From Paenibacillus plantarum (GTDB taxonomy: Bacteria > Bacillota > Bacilli > Paenibacillales > NBRC-103111), in contig NZ_WHNY01000057.1 of NCBI RefSeq assembly GCF_013141695.1, positions 109,603 through 173,602 on the forward strand: 64,000 nt of DNA, written 5' to 3'. The position numbers were made by a program, and so were the translations under genes. Of this stretch, positions 7,938 to 16,618 are shown piece after piece. The notes under the pieces are model-generated. The model was not told where the DNA came from. It saw only the letters and a list, made by a program, of their open reading frames with translations, and did not search any database. Within the stretch, counting starts at the first letter, position 1. Every line of letters begins with the position of its first letter.

Positions 7938-7977
7938 ATCATACTTAGATTGGTCGTTCATGTCAACATATATAACA
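7938..7977 (-). promoter_or_regulatory. Promoter of the riboswitch-importer operon with GlnR/TnrA-type box
   Basis: -35 TTGACA (7966-7961), 17 bp, -10 TATGAT (7943-7938); start near 7931. TGTTATATATGTTGACA (7977-7961) matches TGTNA-N7-TNACA exactly and its right half is the -35, as at 520-536. The rest of 7978-8152 holds no recognised feature except a weak AATAC/TATT-flanked hairpin at 8129-8152. Confidence 0.7.
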
Positions 7978-8152
7978 TAATTTATTTTAAACTGTTAAAA
8001 GTCGCTAATAACGTAATGTTACATGACATAATTATGATCCTGACGGGGATATCGCGATGTAATCAATTCTTTTCCGTATTCAGATGTTAGATAAACAGCC
8101 TGTTCAGCCCACCGAGGTGCATGCCCCCAATACCACGCAGACCTGCGTATTG

Positions 8153-8185
8153 CAAAAAGCCCCTTCGCTTAAACTGCGAATGGGG
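8153..8185 (-). terminator. Terminator of the sialic acid operon
   Basis: On the minus strand GCCCCATTCGC, loop, GCGAAGGGGC followed by TTTTTGC; about 55 bp beyond the yhcH stop codon. Confidence 0.8.
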
Positions 8186-8240
8186 CCTTTGTCTATAGAG
8201 TCATCTATGCTTTATAAGTGAATAACAATCAAGTATCGAA

Positions 8241-8711
8241 CTAAGGCTGTAACAGCCCCACATGAACTTTAATTACCGCTTTTTTGATCTTCGATGATTG
8301 CCCCATGCCAGGTCTATGAATATCGTTTGGGAAAAAGACGGCGAACATGCCAGGCTTGAGATGAAGCAAAATCTCGTCTGCCGATGGATCATATAACGCA
8401 TAATCATGTTCACTTTCATAGGCTTTTACAACACGGAGATCTTCCCGATCCGCAAACCAACCGATCGTCTCTTCCCCATCGATTAAGTAGTGGATATCAA
8501 TATACGACTCGTGCTTCTCAGCTAGCTGCTCGTCCATCGGCTTAGCATCGAATTCCATAAACGATACGTACATCTGATCACCTTTGATCTCTACTCGACC
8601 TTCAGGCGCGTCACCTTTAAGCAGTAGATTAAGTTCCTCTAAGGCTGTTACGATAACTGTATGCTCAAATTTACTTTGTTTTTCCCAGAATGACATTGTA
8701 CCTAAAATCAT
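8241..8711 (-). CDS. nanQ: YhcH/YjgK/YiaL-family protein, probable N-acetylneuraminate anomerase
   Basis: 156 residues, usual length for the DUF386 family (TabA/YiaL/YhcH), a small jelly-roll metal-binding protein. Family marks include the segments EKHESYIDIHYLIDG and FPNDIHRPGMG, with conserved His residues that hold the metal. In E. coli YhcH (NanQ) speeds alpha-to-beta anomerisation of sialic acid before the lyase step. Last gene of the sialic acid operon, following rpiR by about 30 bp. Confidence 0.8.
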   Translation of the reverse strand: MILGTMSFWEKQSKFEHTVIVTALEELNLLLKGDAPEGRVEIKGDQMYVSFMEFDAKPMDEQLAEKHESYIDIHYLIDGEETIGWFADREDLRVVKAYESEHDYALYDPSADEILLHLKPGMFAVFFPNDIHRPGMGQSSKIKKAVIKVHVGLLQP

Positions 8712-8743
8712 GGACTATTCCCCCATTGCACATGTGTAATCCT

Positions 8744-9598
8744 TTAAAGCAATTTCACGACCACGGACTCCGCTGTATGTTCCTTGTTCCTAATCGATTC
8801 CTCGTAGGATCTTTTGAAATATTCCACATATAAGACATCCAACAAATAGAGCTGCGAAATTTTCGCCGACAAGGAACCTCCCTGCAGAGGGCCTTCATTG
8901 GCTCCACATAACAGCGTAAGATCAGAATACGAAGTTAATGGCGACTTGACAAAGCGGGTAATCGAAATGACGGTAGCCCCGCATTCTTTCGCCTTTTTGG
9001 CCACCTCAATCGTATCCTTGGTTGAGCCCGAATACGAGATGATCACGGCCACATCCCGTTTGGTCATCAACGCCGCCGACATCATCTGAAGATGTGAATC
9101 GATTGTGCATTCCGTTTTGTTGGTGATGCGCATGAATTTAATTTTCGCTTCCATGGCTGTCATTAAGGATGAGCCTACACCGAAAAATATGACTTTTTCT
9201 GCTTGAAGTAAGTAATTAATGGCTTCATCGATTTTGGAGCTATCAATTAAGTTAAACGTTTCGTTTAAAGCACTTATGTTGGTTGACAGAACCTTGGATG
9301 CAACTTGTCCGATGGAATCATTCATCAATACCTTCTCAGTCAGCTGCGGAATTTCATTTTCCACGGTGATGCTATGTGCCAGGGCAATTTTGAAATCTTG
9401 GTAGCCCTTGTAGCTCAAGGACTTGCAAAACCTGAATATACTTGATTCGCCAACCCCGCAAACATCTGCAAGATCTGTAATTGACATGTAGACAACGCTG
9501 TCTATGTTCTCCAGGACATAGTCCGCCACTTTTTTTTCGGTCGTTGTTAGGTTGTTATATTTAGAATGAATAGTTGTAAAAATATTGATTGTGCGCAC
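8744..9598 (-). CDS. MurR/RpiR-family regulator of the sialic acid operon
   Basis: 284 residues. An N-terminal helix-turn-helix (about 1-77, containing VCGVGESSIFRFCKSLSYKGYQDFK) is followed by an SIS sugar-phosphate isomerase-like domain (about 120-250: IFFGVGSSLMTAMEAKIKFMRI and VISYSGSTKDTIEVAKKAKECG). RpiR-type NanR proteins of several bacteria bind N-acetylmannosamine-6-phosphate and control nan genes. Position inside the operon, between nanK and nanQ, supports local autoregulation. Paired operator-like sites lie upstream of nanA at 15661-15707. Confidence 0.85.
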   Translation of the reverse strand: MRTINIFTTIHSKYNNLTTTEKKVADYVLENIDSVVYMSITDLADVCGVGESSIFRFCKSLSYKGYQDFKIALAHSITVENEIPQLTEKVLMNDSIGQVASKVLSTNISALNETFNLIDSSKIDEAINYLLQAEKVIFFGVGSSLMTAMEAKIKFMRITNKTECTIDSHLQMMSAALMTKRDVAVIISYSGSTKDTIEVAKKAKECGATVISITRFVKSPLTSYSDLTLLCGANEGPLQGGSLSAKISQLYLLDVLYVEYFKRSYEESIRNKEHTAESVVVKLL

Positions 9599-9662
9599 AC
9601 GATCACCCTCTTAGCCTCAAGATTCAGACATGATGCGCAACAATGATGCGAATGCGCCTCTT

Positions 9663-10541
9663 TCAGCGTAAGAATAATGAGGCCGCACCCAATAAACCAG
9701 CCTTATTTCCCAGAGAAGCCTTAAGAATTTTCACGTCTGCAAAACTTTCCATGATCAAATCTTGCGTTTGTGCCTCGACTGCACGAACGAGTTCCTCTTG
9801 CTCCATCACACCGCCCCCTACAATAATAGCCGAGGGATTAAAAATATGAATAATTGAAGCTAAGCCAACGGCTACTTCTGCCGCCCAAGCATGCAAGACC
9901 TGCTGTAATGGTTCGTTTCCTAATCTTATTTTACCAAAAAAAACCTTCCCGTCCACACATTCTGGATCTACGTGCCTCGCCATCCGAACTAATGCGGTCG
10001 TGGAGGCATAGCTTTCATAATAAGGTTTTCTCTCTCCTCCGCGTGTGTCGGGTAATGGGTGCGTAATGATATGACCGAATTCCGCAGCTACACCCTTAGC
10101 TCCTCGGTAGATCTGACGATCGATAACGATCGCTCCGCCGATACCTGTTCCGAACGTAAGACATAAGAAATCTTGAAACGATTGCGCTGCGCCGAAATAG
10201 GCCTCGCCCAATGCTGCCGCGTTGACATCATTTTCAACTCTAACAGGCTTCTTGAATCGATTTTCAATGATCTCTCTGATTTTCATTCCCGTGTAATCCG
10301 GAATATTCTCATTTGCATAAACAATATACCCTTCTTCGGAATTGACTTGTCCAGCTGTGCTTATGGCAATAGCATCGTAATCCGCATACACCGCAAGCTG
10401 GAGAAGCAATTTCTCTATGACATGAGGGCCTCCCTTGAGGCTTTCAGTGGGATATTCTTTATATTGATCGACATTCCCTCGTTCATCGCAAATCCCCATC
10501 TTGGTATTGGTACCGCCAATATCTGCCGCTAAAATTTTCAT
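9663..10541 (-). CDS. nanK: ROK-family N-acetylmannosamine kinase
   Basis: 292 residues. Phosphate loop DIGGTNTKMG at 7-16; catalytic Asp105 in VENDVNAAALGE; second nucleotide segment GTGIGG at 131-136; EFGH with His157. Phosphorylates ManNAc to ManNAc-6-phosphate. The normal ROK zinc motif CxCGxxGCxE, expected at about 165-177, is replaced by a stretch without cysteine (PDTRGGERKPYYE), so the usual structural zinc site cannot form. The stop codon is 3 bp from the start of nanE's successor reading order (nanE ends at 10545), so the genes are tightly coupled. Confidence 0.85.
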   Translation of the reverse strand: MKILAADIGGTNTKMGICDERGNVDQYKEYPTESLKGGPHVIEKLLLQLAVYADYDAIAISTAGQVNSEEGYIVYANENIPDYTGMKIREIIENRFKKPVRVENDVNAAALGEAYFGAAQSFQDFLCLTFGTGIGGAIVIDRQIYRGAKGVAAEFGHIITHPLPDTRGGERKPYYESYASTTALVRMARHVDPECVDGKVFFGKIRLGNEPLQQVLHAWAAEVAVGLASIIHIFNPSAIIVGGGVMEQEELVRAVEAQTQDLIMESFADVKILKASLGNKAGLLGAASLFLR

Positions 10542-10544
10542 AAG

Positions 10545-11234
10545 CTATTGGATCGCCTTAACGAATCGTTTGGTAATCTCCATCGGTCGCGTGATGATGG
10601 ATCCTACAACAGCCGAGTAGATACCTAGATCAAATAATCGTTTCAATTCTTCAGGTGTCGAGATGCCACCCTCAGCAATGATGGGGACGGATAATGTCGT
10701 CACGAGTTTCTGGGCCAATTCGAAATTTGGCAAAGGCTTGCCTTTCGTTGCTTCTGTGTAACCGCATAATGTTGTACCCACACTGTCAAAACCCAGTTCA
10801 ACCGCTGTGACCGCTTCCTCATACGTCGAGCAATCCGCCATAAAGAGCTGATTCTTATATTTCTTTTTAATTTGCGGAAATAATTCTGAAATCGTGGAGC
10901 CATCCGGTCTTATGCGGTCGGTTGCGTCCATTGCTATCATATCTACACCTTCCTGACAAAGCGCATCGACCTCTTTCATGGTTGGCGTGATGAAGACATC
11001 CGATCCATCGTATACTTGCTTGATGATCCCGATAATCGGCAAATCGACATGTTTCTTAATTTCATGAATATCTGCTACGCTGTTTGCTCGAATTCCCGAA
11101 GCACCGCCTAAGTAAGCTGCATAGGACATTCTCCCCATAATAAATGGACTGTGCAACGGTTCTTCAGGTAATGCTTGGCAGGAAACAACCAATTTCCCTT
11201 TAATCATTTCCAGAATTGTCTTATTTGTATTCAT
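10545..11234 (-). CDS. nanE: N-acetylmannosamine-6-phosphate 2-epimerase
   Basis: 229 residues, NanE-type TIM barrel. Recognised by KGKLVVSCQALPEEPLHSP at the N-terminus, IIGIIKQVY (catalytic Lys), MIAMDATDR and IIAEGGISTPEEL. Converts ManNAc-6-P to GlcNAc-6-P. I prefer ATG 11234; a GTG 18 bp upstream is in frame but lies inside the GGAG-containing ribosome site region. GlcNAc-6-P deacetylase and glucosamine-6-P deaminase are not in the window, so the pathway finishes with genes elsewhere. Confidence 0.9.
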   Translation of the reverse strand: MNTNKTILEMIKGKLVVSCQALPEEPLHSPFIMGRMSYAAYLGGASGIRANSVADIHEIKKHVDLPIIGIIKQVYDGSDVFITPTMKEVDALCQEGVDMIAMDATDRIRPDGSTISELFPQIKKKYKNQLFMADCSTYEEAVTAVELGFDSVGTTLCGYTEATKGKPLPNFELAQKLVTTLSVPIIAEGGISTPEELKRLFDLGIYSAVVGSIITRPMEITKRFVKAIQ

Positions 11235-11260
11235 CCGTTCCCCACTCCACACCTATATTT

Positions 11261-12103
11261 TTATTCCTTCACTGCGCCAGCCGTCATGCCTTGGGTAAAA
11301 TAACGTTGGAACAAAACGAATATTAACAGCATTGGAATTGCAGCAACCGTGGCTCCTGCCATTTTGTAGGCAAAATTCGGATTGAGATCCTGCATCAAAG
11401 TTGCCGTACCTACCATCAGTGTTTTCATATTTTTCTCTTGTCCAACGACGGACTGCCATAAATAATCGTTCCATACTTGTACAAAGTTTAAAATAAATAG
11501 TGCACCAATACCAGGTTTAACAATCGGAAGCATAATTTGCATGAAGGTCTTCCATTCACTAGCTCCGTCAATTCTCGCCGCTTCTCTTAATGCATTTGGT
11601 GCTGTATCGAAAAACCCTTTTAACAAAAACACACCAAATGCAGTAGCAACGTTCGGCCAGATCATGCCGTTATAACTGTTCACCATCCCGAATTGCTGCG
11701 TGATCCGGAATAGCGGAACGATCATGATTTCTTTCGGAATCATCAAGCTCGCTACAAAAATGATGAAGATGATATTACTGCCTTTGAACCTAATTTTCGA
11801 AAAAGCATAAGCGGCCATAGCCCCAACACCGATTACAAGCACCGTGGTGACACCAGAAACGAATACACTATTGAATACCCATCTCAGTGCTGGTTGACTT
11901 TGAAATACATCCACATAGTTAGAGAAAGTAATCGTGGTCGGCCACCAGTCAGGCGGCATTTTCACAACATCCGAACTATTTTTAAGTGAACTTGTAAAGA
12001 GCCAATATAAAGGAAACAAGTTAAATATCGCGAAGATGAAAATGATCACATTAGATATGATATCAATTCGCTCCATTTTCTTCTTGCTGTTTGATTTCGA
12101 CAT
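11261..12103 (-). CDS. Sugar ABC transporter permease, MalG type (CUT1), sialic acid uptake
   Basis: 280 residues with six predicted membrane helices. The CUT1 permease loop EAARIDGASEWKTFMQIMLPIVKPG lies about two thirds along. Adjacent to the second permease (12118) and in operon with nanE and nanA, which points to sialic acid as substrate. No ATPase is encoded in the operon; CUT1 importers of Firmicutes normally use a shared MsmX-type ATPase encoded elsewhere. Confidence 0.88.
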   Translation of the reverse strand: MSKSNSKKKMERIDIISNVIIFIFAIFNLFPLYWLFTSSLKNSSDVVKMPPDWWPTTITFSNYVDVFQSQPALRWVFNSVFVSGVTTVLVIGVGAMAAYAFSKIRFKGSNIIFIIFVASLMIPKEIMIVPLFRITQQFGMVNSYNGMIWPNVATAFGVFLLKGFFDTAPNALREAARIDGASEWKTFMQIMLPIVKPGIGALFILNFVQVWNDYLWQSVVGQEKNMKTLMVGTATLMQDLNPNFAYKMAGATVAAIPMLLIFVLFQRYFTQGMTAGAVKE

Positions 12104-12117
12104 GCTGAATACCCCCT

Positions 12118-12993
12118 TTACTTCTCCTTGACTAAGCTTCTTAACTGAGGCACGGACAACAATAATGTAATCACGAACATGATTACCCCAACAGCTGAAG
12201 CCATACCAAGTTGATTATATTTAAATGCGTTATTGTAGAGATAATACATCAGTGTTACGGAAGCATTATTCGGTCCACCACCAGTTAAGAGCTGGATGAC
12301 TACGAATATTTTCAAAACAGCAATGATGTTAATGATCACAATATAAACCGTCGTGGATTGGACAGAAGGAATCAATATTTTGAAAATGACCTGCCATCTG
12401 CTCGCGCCGTCCACTTCCGCCGCTTCAAACAGATCTTTCGATACGCCCAGCATCGCGGCGATATAGAGAATGATCGCTTGTCCCACATTTGTTGCGAATG
12501 TTACGAATATAATAACCGGCATAACCGTTGTTGTTTTCCCCAATAAATTAACATTACCCAAACCCATTTCCTGAGAGAAATAAGAAATTAACCCATTCGC
12601 AGGATTCAGTAAGAAACTCCACACCATACTCATGACAACCATTGAGACCATTACCGGTACATAGTAGCTACCTCGAATGAATGAAACATACTTGGCATTC
12701 TTGTCAAATACAGCGGAAGCTACGAACAACGCGAAACCGACCGTAAGAATAACGATAAACACGACGAACACAACGGTGTTTATGAGCGCTTTGAAAAATA
12801 CAGGATCGTTAAACAGCGCCACATAATTATCCAGACCAACGAACTTTTCAGATTGGTAATTGATCCGATACAAGCTAAGTCTTATACCTTCAATAATCGG
12901 ATATACCAAGAAAACTAAGAAAATCAGCATCTGTGGTGAAATAAACAGGTAACCGGTGATACTATCTTTGAGGGATTGACTGCGTATTCTCAT
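12118..12993 (-). CDS. Sugar ABC transporter permease, MalF type (CUT1), sialic acid uptake
   Basis: 291 residues, six membrane helices, first around residues 14-36. The EAA-type loop reads EAAEVDGASRWQVIFKILIPSV. The ribosome site AAAGGAAAA lies 6 nt before ATG 12993. Pairs with the 11261 permease to form the channel; 14 bp separate the two genes. Confidence 0.88.
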   Translation of the reverse strand: MRIRSQSLKDSITGYLFISPQMLIFLVFLVYPIIEGIRLSLYRINYQSEKFVGLDNYVALFNDPVFFKALINTVVFVVFIVILTVGFALFVASAVFDKNAKYVSFIRGSYYVPVMVSMVVMSMVWSFLLNPANGLISYFSQEMGLGNVNLLGKTTTVMPVIIFVTFATNVGQAIILYIAAMLGVSKDLFEAAEVDGASRWQVIFKILIPSVQSTTVYIVIINIIAVLKIFVVIQLLTGGGPNNASVTLMYYLYNNAFKYNQLGMASAVGVIMFVITLLLSVPQLRSLVKEK

Positions 12994-13016
12994 ATCGGTT
13001 TTCCTTTCTAATTAGC

Positions 13017-13045
13017 AGCCTTAGGATCACTCGGATCCCAAGGCT
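13017..13045 (-). other. Intergenic hairpin between binding-protein and permease genes
   Basis: On the minus strand AGCCTTGGGATC, short loop, GATCCTAAGGCT, with no T-run. It sits just after the binding protein stop. Hairpins here usually protect or partly end the mRNA so that the binding protein is made in excess over the permeases (known for ABC operons; inferred here). Confidence 0.6.
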
Positions 13046-13069
13046 ATTAATCGGTTATTCATGATTCAT

Positions 13070-14482
13070 TTACTTCGTTTGATAGATAACTGAGCTCTCT
13101 TTATTCGTTTGAATAACCTTGTTACCTTTGGCCTGATAATCCTTCACAACCTGCTCAGGAGTTTTGGCACCTGTATATAGGGCTTGAAGCTCAGGGTAAA
13201 GCACTTCTCGTAATTGGCTATAGCCTGGAACGTTACCGCTGAAGTTAAATAGATACTTGGAATTTGCATCGTAAGCTGCAAAGAGCGGGTTCACATCTTT
13301 GAGTTCTTTGGATACCGAAGTTCTTACTGGGATACCATTCTTCGAAGACTTCACCAATTCAGGATCTGTGGAGAAGAATTTAACAAAATCTTTAGCTACT
13401 TCGACTTTCGCTTTATCTTTATTTTGGAATACGCTCGCGCCAACTACGTAAGTAAAGGACAATGGATCTCCGCTTTCGGACGGAATATTAGCTAGGCGTA
13501 CATCGAACTTCGCGCTTTTGCCGCTAGCCATATCCGCTTTGGTGTTGTTGAACAAGATCGGATTCGTAAAGCTGATCGCTAACTGCTGATTACGGAACAT
13601 GCCGTTCGCATCATTGGACGATACCGATTCAGGACCCGGATTCGTGTAGCCTGCGTCCTTGATTTTCTTCAACCAAGTCGCGGCTTTAGCACCGTTCGCA
13701 TCATCAAGCACGATATTCCCTTTATCGTCAAAGAATTTATTACCGAACATTCTCATATAGGCAAGGTTCCATGTGTCCCCTTGATTATTTACAGCATAAA
13801 GTGACATCGGATAAGCGTTGGAATACTTATCTTTCGGCAGGTTGTCTTTCAGACCTTTTAGAATTTGCTCATACTCGGCTAATGTCCATGTCTTAATATC
13901 ATTAGGTCCGCCAATGTATTTCTCTAGCCCGGCTGCTTTGAGCATATCCGCGTTATAGACCAAGGTTCCTGGGTTATGTTGGAACGGGTAGAAATAAACA
14001 TCTTTACCGAAAGTCACCGCATCCCAAAAGTTTTTGGCAATGTCGGTTTTGGATGCATCATCCACAATATCAGTTAACGGCACTAAAGCACCGCGATGAA
14101 CATAATCACCCATTGCAAAAACGCTTTCAAAAAATACATCTGGCGCCGTTCCGCTGCTTAAGTTGACATTGAGTAGCTGATCACGTTGGTCGCCTGCAAT
14201 AACTTCAACTTTGATTTTGGCATCATACTTTTTGTATTGCGCAGTAAATTTATCAGCTGCCGCTTTCAAGAAGCTATCGTAATCAGCGCCAGGTTCTGTA
14301 GAATCTAGAACACCTTTCCACTGTGGTGTCAGCCAAACTTTAAGCTCTACCTTTTTCCCAGTAGCTTCTCCTGCATTGCTAGTACTAGTAGCTTCATTAT
14401 TACTGCTAGTACATCCCGCGACAATTGAAGTCAACATCGTCAGAGCCAAAACTGCTATTGGAATACGTTTATTTTTCATCAT
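13070..14482 (-). CDS. Sugar ABC transporter substrate-binding lipoprotein, probable sialic acid binding
   Basis: 470 residues. Signal peptide with lipobox IVAGC, Cys24 lipidated. Mature protein is a family 1 solute-binding fold (KVELKVWLTPQWKGV at the start, later FEQIL-type and GDTWNLAYMRMFG pocket segments). AAGGGG ribosome site 7 nt before the start. Operon position between nanA and the permeases gives the substrate assignment; the sequence alone only says carbohydrate-binding. The 200 bp upstream (14483-14682) hold a short GAGATGG/CCATCTC hairpin and no gene. Confidence 0.85.
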   Translation of the reverse strand: MMKNKRIPIAVLALTMLTSIVAGCTSSNNEATSTSNAGEATGKKVELKVWLTPQWKGVLDSTEPGADYDSFLKAAADKFTAQYKKYDAKIKVEVIAGDQRDQLLNVNLSSGTAPDVFFESVFAMGDYVHRGALVPLTDIVDDASKTDIAKNFWDAVTFGKDVYFYPFQHNPGTLVYNADMLKAAGLEKYIGGPNDIKTWTLAEYEQILKGLKDNLPKDKYSNAYPMSLYAVNNQGDTWNLAYMRMFGNKFFDDKGNIVLDDANGAKAATWLKKIKDAGYTNPGPESVSSNDANGMFRNQQLAISFTNPILFNNTKADMASGKSAKFDVRLANIPSESGDPLSFTYVVGASVFQNKDKAKVEVAKDFVKFFSTDPELVKSSKNGIPVRTSVSKELKDVNPLFAAYDANSKYLFNFSGNVPGYSQLREVLYPELQALYTGAKTPEQVVKDYQAKGNKVIQTNKESSVIYQTK

Positions 14483-14682
14483 TATCTACCCCTTATTTCA
14501 TATATTCGTGACCTGACTCTGCATAAACTTTGTCAACTGAGCCCCTCTGCTATAACTGTCTACAAGCTCCCTAGATTTGAAGAGAGATGGCTCGTCCATC
14601 TCGACTCCTCATCTCATCTTGCATCCGTTTCTGCCTTGTAGTCCCATCTGTTGGAGTCCCAAAGCGTACAACGGCATTTTCA

Positions 14683-15594
14683 TCATTTGCAGAATTCTTG
14701 AACCGCTTCATCAATCATCGTCACAATGCGATCTATGCGTCCTAAGTCTTCCGTGCTGATACCTTCTAGCGGCCCTCTAACGCTGCCAATGTTCACGCCT
14801 CTGCGATTCAGAACTTCTTTAATAACGGCATACATGGATCCATTCTGTGAGCATAGCGCGATAATGATGTCATTAATACAGCTTTGGATGCGTTTCGCTT
14901 CTTCAAACTTGCCTTGAAGGAAGAATTCATTAGCTTGTAAGAATAATTCCGGCATCGCCGCGTAAGTGCCGCCGATTCCGCCATCAGCCCCCATAATTCT
15001 TCCAGCGACATACTGTTCGTCAGGCCCATTGAATACAATAACGTTGTCTCCGCCGACTCTTTTGAATCGTTCAATATCCATCGTTGGCATTGAGGAATTT
15101 TTCACACCGATTACTTTCGGGTTAGCTAGAAGCTTCTCAAACAGCGCGGTAGTTAATGTATAACCTGTCGTTTGAGGAATGTTATATATAATAAATTCCA
15201 GTGGAGTTGCTTCGATAATTTCATTCCAATATTTATAAACAGAACTATCTGGCAATTTAAAATAAATAGGCGGGATCGCAGATAAAGCATCATACCCCAA
15301 CTCTGCTGCATGTTTCGCCAATGCAATGCTGTCTCTTGTAGAAGGTGCCCCTACATGGGCAATCAACGTCATTTTGCCTTTCAAACGGTTAGCCACATAG
15401 CTAAGCACCGCTTTGCGTTCGTCAAGGTTTTGGTAAATACATTCACCGGAACTTCCTCCGACATAGACCCCATTGACTTTTTTTTCATACAAATAATCAC
15501 ATAATGCGTTGGTTCGGTCTTCTGAGATATCACCTTGATCGTCATAGCATGCATAAAATGCTGGTATGATGCCACGGAATTTTTCTAATCTCAA
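14683..15594 (-). CDS. nanA: N-acetylneuraminate lyase (DHDPS/NAL family)
   Basis: 303 residues, TIM-barrel class I aldolase of the DapA/NanA family. GGSSGE at 46-51 binds the carboxylate; Tyr137 in YNIPQTTG and Schiff-base Lys165 in VIGVKNSS are present. Splits N-acetylneuraminate to ManNAc and pyruvate. The operon with nanE, nanK and nanQ makes lyase rather than dihydrodipicolinate synthase the safe call. First gene of the operon; GGAGGGG ribosome site just before the start at 15594. Confidence 0.9.
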   Translation of the reverse strand: MRLEKFRGIIPAFYACYDDQGDISEDRTNALCDYLYEKKVNGVYVGGSSGECIYQNLDERKAVLSYVANRLKGKMTLIAHVGAPSTRDSIALAKHAAELGYDALSAIPPIYFKLPDSSVYKYWNEIIEATPLEFIIYNIPQTTGYTLTTALFEKLLANPKVIGVKNSSMPTMDIERFKRVGGDNVIVFNGPDEQYVAGRIMGADGGIGGTYAAMPELFLQANEFFLQGKFEEAKRIQSCINDIIIALCSQNGSMYAVIKEVLNRRGVNIGSVRGPLEGISTEDLGRIDRIVTMIDEAVQEFCK

Positions 15595-15660
15595 TGAATT
15601 CCCCTCCTAATGTTTATAATGTTTGGCAAGATCAACATTAACATATAAATTTCATTCTGT

Positions 15661-15707
15661 AAATTAATTTCACCAATTTTTAATTAATAGAAAATATTTT
15701 CACCAAA
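15661..15707 (-). promoter_or_regulatory. Paired operator-like repeats in the nan promoter region
   Basis: On the minus strand TTTGGTGAAAATATTTTC and ATTGGTGAAATTAATTT: two copies of TTGGTGAAAwwwwTTT exactly 30 bp apart, each with an AT-rich dyad (GAAAATATTTTC; AAATTAATTT). They lie about 70-110 bp before nanA and are the best candidate sites for the RpiR protein encoded in the operon. Confidence 0.5.
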
Positions 15708-15798
15708 GACTTCCTCCTCTGGATTTGCTAGGTTATGCGTTGAAATTGTCATATTTCTCACCTGCAAGTAGTATTTCCCTATTTACTTTCCCAAAACC

Positions 15799-15832
15799 AA
15801 AAAAAAGGCCCAGCACCAGAGGTGCTAGGCCT
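15799..15832 (-). terminator. Terminator of sdhCAB
   Basis: Minus strand AGGCCTAGCACC, loop TCT, GGTGCTGGGCCT then a run of eight T. 20 bp after the sdhB stop. Confidence 0.9.
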
Positions 15833-15851
15833 TTCTATCAGTCAGCGTCGC

Positions 15852-16616
15852 TTACACGCCTAACCATTTCTTGAACAAGTGCTTCGTCGTGTCCGCATTC
15901 AAAGCTGCGATCGACGTCGTAAGCGGAATACCCTTCGGACAGGAGCGTACGCAGTTCTGCGAGTTACCGCAGCCTTCGATACCGCCGTCTGTCATCAGCG
16001 TATCCAAACGCTCGTCTTTGTTCATCTCACCCGTTGGGTGAGCATTGAATAGACGAACTTGGGAAAGTGCGGAAGGCCCAATAAACGAGTTTTTGTCGTT
16101 TACGTTCGGACAAGCTTCCAGACACACGCCGCATGTCATACATTTGGACAACTCATAAGCCCATTGACGCTTGGACTCAGCCATACGCGGACCAGGACCA
16201 AGATCGTAGGTTCCGTCAATCGGAACCCATGCTTTAACCTTTTTCAACGCGTTGAACATGCGTCCACGGTCGATAACAAGGTCACGCATAACTGGGAATG
16301 TGCTCATTGGTGCTACACGAATCGGCTGCTCCAGCTTATCTACAAGCGCGGAACAAGCTTGACGCGGCTTCCCATTGATAACCATGGAACAAGCGCCACA
16401 TACTTCTTCCAGACAGTTGGATTCCCAACATACTGGTGTTGTTTTGTCGCCATTCGCATTTTTAGGATTACGCTGAACTTCCATCAAACCGCTGATCACG
16501 TTCATGTTCGCGCGGTAAGGAACTTCAAACTCCTCTGTGTACGGTTTGGAATCCGGACTCTCTTGACGAGTCACGATAAACTTCACGGTTTTCGTTGCGC
16601 TTAGTGTCTCCGCCAT
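15852..16616 (-). CDS. sdhB: Succinate dehydrogenase iron-sulfur subunit
   Basis: 254 residues. Three cluster motifs are complete: [2Fe-2S] Cys68, 73, 76, 88; [4Fe-4S] Cys159, 162, 165 with 169 (CMTCGVCLEACP); and [3Fe-4S]/third cluster Cys216, 222, 226 (CGNSQNCVRSCPKG). Transfers electrons from the flavoprotein to the membrane cytochrome and menaquinone. It starts 2 bp after sdhA stops and ends the operon. Confidence 0.97.
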   Translation of the reverse strand: MAETLSATKTVKFIVTRQESPDSKPYTEEFEVPYRANMNVISGLMEVQRNPKNANGDKTTPVCWESNCLEEVCGACSMVINGKPRQACSALVDKLEQPIRVAPMSTFPVMRDLVIDRGRMFNALKKVKAWVPIDGTYDLGPGPRMAESKRQWAYELSKCMTCGVCLEACPNVNDKNSFIGPSALSQVRLFNAHPTGEMNKDERLDTLMTDGGIEGCGNSQNCVRSCPKGIPLTTSIAALNADTTKHLFKKWLGV

Positions 16617-16618
16617 GA

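Noticed and set aside
7902..8090. 62-codon plus-strand frame
   Set aside because: Covers the importer promoter on the other strand; AT-rich chance frame without ribosome site.
11253..11474. 73-codon minus-strand frame
   Set aside because: Shadow of the MalG-type permease 3' end.
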